Positions 5,854 through 7,353 of a stretch of DNA of 7,353 bases are shown piece after piece. A program made the translations under genes and the position numbers. The notes beneath the pieces were generated by a model that was not told the DNA's origin, made no database searches, and worked only from the letters and a program-made list of their open reading frames with translations. Position 1 is the stretch's first letter; every line of letters begins with the position of its first letter. This DNA comes from Lentisphaeria bacterium (GTDB lineage Bacteria > Verrucomicrobiota > Lentisphaeria > Oligosphaerales > Oligosphaeraceae): NCBI GenBank assembly GCA_024405235.1, contig JAKSPA010000074.1, forward strand, positions 1 through 7,353. Direction: 5' to 3'.

Positions 5854-6044
5854 ACACCAGGCAGTCTATTTCAATTTCAGTTCCAGCGGCGCATCTGGTT
5901 CTTTCTTGTGGCGGTATGAGCATTGGCGATGCCCAGAAGCATACATAATGGAAGTCAGGCAGAGACATTTTCGCCGTCCCCTTCCGTTTACATCTTTCCG
6001 CAATTGAGACGGCCTGCCAGAGTCCCTTCAACGGAAATCAATAT
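5854..6044 (+). other. dnaX upstream spacer
   Basis: These 191 nt between the SRP RNA terminator and dnaX hold no gene that I can support. A CATAAT at 5944-5949 is the best -10 candidate for dnaX, with TTGGCG (5923-5928) upstream at a short 15-nt spacing, so the promoter call is weak. GGAAA at 6033-6037 sits 7 nt before the dnaX ATG and is a plausible, weak ribosome binding site. Confidence 0.4.
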
Positions 6045-7353
6045 ATGTCCTATCAGGTATTAGCACGAAAGTGGCGTCCGCAGACCTTTGCGGAGGTCGT
6101 GGGGCAAGAGCATATAGCCCGTACGCTCAAGAATGCGATGCTGAAGAATCGCATCGGACATGCATATCTTTTCGTCGGTTCGCGCGGAATTGGCAAGACG
6201 ACCAGTGCGCGTATTTTCGCCAAGGCGCTCAACTGCGAAAATCCCGTGGACGGCGAGCCATGCTGCAAATGCACCTCCTGCCAGGAGATTGCGTCGGGCA
6301 GTTCGTTGGATGTCGTCGAAATCGACGCCGCGAGTCACAATGGCGTGGAGGACATGCGCACAATCCGCGACCAGGTGCTTTATCCGCCAGTCAAGAGCAA
6401 ATACAAAGTCTATATCATCGACGAAGTGCACATGCTTTCCAATTCCGCATGGAACGCTCTGCTGAAGACTCTCGAAGAGCCGCCGCCGTATGTCAAATTC
6501 CTTTTCGCGACCACGGAACCGCACAAAGTCCTGCCGACCATTATTTCGCGCTGCCAGCGCTTCGATCTCAGACGTATTCCCGTGCCGCTTATTGTAGGAC
6601 GCCTCAGGCAGATCGCGGACATGGAGAAGATTTTCGTGGAAGACGCCGCATTGGCCGCGATCGCCCGCGCCGCAGATGGCGGCATGCGCGATGCTCAGTC
6701 CATTTTCGACCAGATGATTGCCTTCTGCGGTGGTGATACGCAGGCTTCCACCATCACCGAATCGGATGTCATCAATATCTTTGGATTGGCATCTGGAGCG
6801 GAACTCCGCGACATGGCAATGGGAATCATAGGCAACAATCTTCCAAGAGTTTTGGAAATCGTTGCCGCTCTTGCTGATGCAGGACGTGATCTGGAGCGTC
6901 TGTTCGGTGATTTCGTGGAGTATTTCAGAAATCTAATGCTGGCGGGTTCATGCAACGACGCAGGAAAATTCCTTGAAGTCAGCACAGAGGAACTGCAGGA
7001 ACTTACAGCAATAGCACGCTCCACGAACGGTGCTTTGATACGACGCATTCTCACTGGCCTTGTATCACGCGAAAGACTTTTCAACGACTGCCTGAACAAG
7101 CGAATCGCTTTGGAAGTGCTTGCCGCGCAGATAATGGACGATGTGCACAGCACGGATCTTGACGACGTTCTTACGCATCTGAATGTCATCAGCGGATTGA
7201 TTCCGAAGGACCAAGTGGCGCCGCGAGTCCCGCCGACTTTGCAGGCTCCAGTGTTTTCGCCAGTTCCGACGAATCCGCCACTTCCGACGAATCCGCCGGT
7301 TCCGACGAATCCGCCAGTTCCGACGAATCCGCCAGTTCCGACGAATCCGCCGG
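6045..7353 (+). CDS. dnaX: DNA polymerase III subunit gamma/tau (partial, 3' end beyond window)
   Basis: DnaX is the ATPase of the clamp loader that places the beta clamp on primed DNA and, as tau, ties polymerase cores together. I translated 436 codons by hand. The family start MSYQVLARKWRPQTFAEVVGQ is present, followed by Walker A GSRGIGKTT (45-53), zinc-binding Cys64, Cys73, Cys76 and Cys79, Walker B YIIDEVHML (123-131), the LLKTLEEPP segment (139-147) and SRCQRFDLRR (168-177) with Arg169 at the arginine-finger position. Domain III runs to about residue 365. After it a proline-rich linker begins, dominated by VPTNPP repeats up to the window edge. The C-terminal tau part is not visible, nor is any programmed frameshift site. 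ATG at 6045 has GGAAA at 7 nt. The gene lies about 190 nt downstream of the SRP RNA gene. Confidence 0.96.
   Translation, partial: MSYQVLARKWRPQTFAEVVGQEHIARTLKNAMLKNRIGHAYLFVGSRGIGKTTSARIFAKALNCENPVDGEPCCKCTSCQEIASGSSLDVVEIDAASHNGVEDMRTIRDQVLYPPVKSKYKVYIIDEVHMLSNSAWNALLKTLEEPPPYVKFLFATTEPHKVLPTIISRCQRFDLRRIPVPLIVGRLRQIADMEKIFVEDAALAAIARAADGGMRDAQSIFDQMIAFCGGDTQASTITESDVINIFGLASGAELRDMAMGIIGNNLPRVLEIVAALADAGRDLERLFGDFVEYFRNLMLAGSCNDAGKFLEVSTEELQELTAIARSTNGALIRRILTGLVSRERLFNDCLNKRIALEVLAAQIMDDVHSTDLDDVLTHLNVISGLIPKDQVAPRVPPTLQAPVFSPVPTNPPLPTNPPVPTNPPVPTNPPVPTNPP
7263..7352 (+). repeat. 18-bp in-frame tandem repeat in dnaX (VPTNPP)
   Basis: Five 18-bp units run back to back: 7263-7280, 7281-7298, 7299-7316, 7317-7334 and 7335-7352. 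They share the core TTCCGACGAATCCGCC and vary only at the first base (G, C in unit 2) and the last base (A or G). Each encodes Val-Pro-Thr-Asn-Pro-Pro, with Leu for Val in unit 2. The array continues to the edge, so its full length is unknown. It sits in the flexible linker after domain III, where length changes in multiples of six residues should be tolerated. Confidence 0.95.

Noticed and set aside
5705..6007. 100-codon plus-strand open frame
   Set aside because: It runs through the SRP RNA gene and its T tract, so it is not a protein gene.
6053..7189. Several minus-strand and alternate plus-strand frames over dnaX
   Set aside because: All are shadows of dnaX, which has complete Walker, zinc-finger and arginine-finger motifs in its own frame.

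Overview
The window looks like chromosome from a Gram-negative bacterium of moderate GC content. It carries a Kdo transferase gene, so the cell makes LPS. The glycogen branching enzyme is of the eukaryote-like GH13_8 type, and a small Lys/Ala-rich protein carries a CBM48 domain. These traits together suggest the PVC group, possibly Lentisphaerota/Victivallales. That placement is inference, because the window holds no rRNA or other decisive marker.

Minus strand, read right to left from about 5135 to 1: (1) a 145-aa protein with a histone-H1-like Lys/Ala-rich tail followed by a stand-alone glycogen-binding CBM48 domain; (2) a long imperfect hairpin with a T8 tract, a likely terminator, directly after its stop codon; (3) glgA, a GT5 glycogen synthase; (4) glgB, a eukaryotic-type branching enzyme starting 21 nt after glgA; (5) a 136-nt spacer filled mostly by a GC-rich 9-bp/27-bp tandem repeat built on CCACGTGG; (6) waaA (kdtA), the first 217 codons, cut by the window edge. 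GlgA elongates alpha-1,4-glucan and GlgB branches it. The CBM48 protein is probably a glycogen-associated accessory factor.

Plus strand, from about 5494: a doubtful 63-aa peptide with a signal-peptide-like N-terminus; the SRP RNA gene (ffs), recognised by its domain IV hairpin and a 20-bp closing helix with a T9 terminator; and dnaX (DNA polymerase III gamma/tau), 436 codons to the window edge. The last part of dnaX is an in-frame 18-bp tandem repeat encoding Val-Pro-Thr-Asn-Pro-Pro. Placement of the SRP RNA gene just upstream of dnaX is also known from Firmicutes.

The AT-rich stretch from 5136 to about 5493 separates the two transcription directions and holds no convincing gene. The points most worth a second look are the Lys-rich-tail/CBM48 protein, the GH13_8 branching enzyme paired with an unusual GlgA, the CCACGTGG repeat, and the growing-edge repeat in dnaX.
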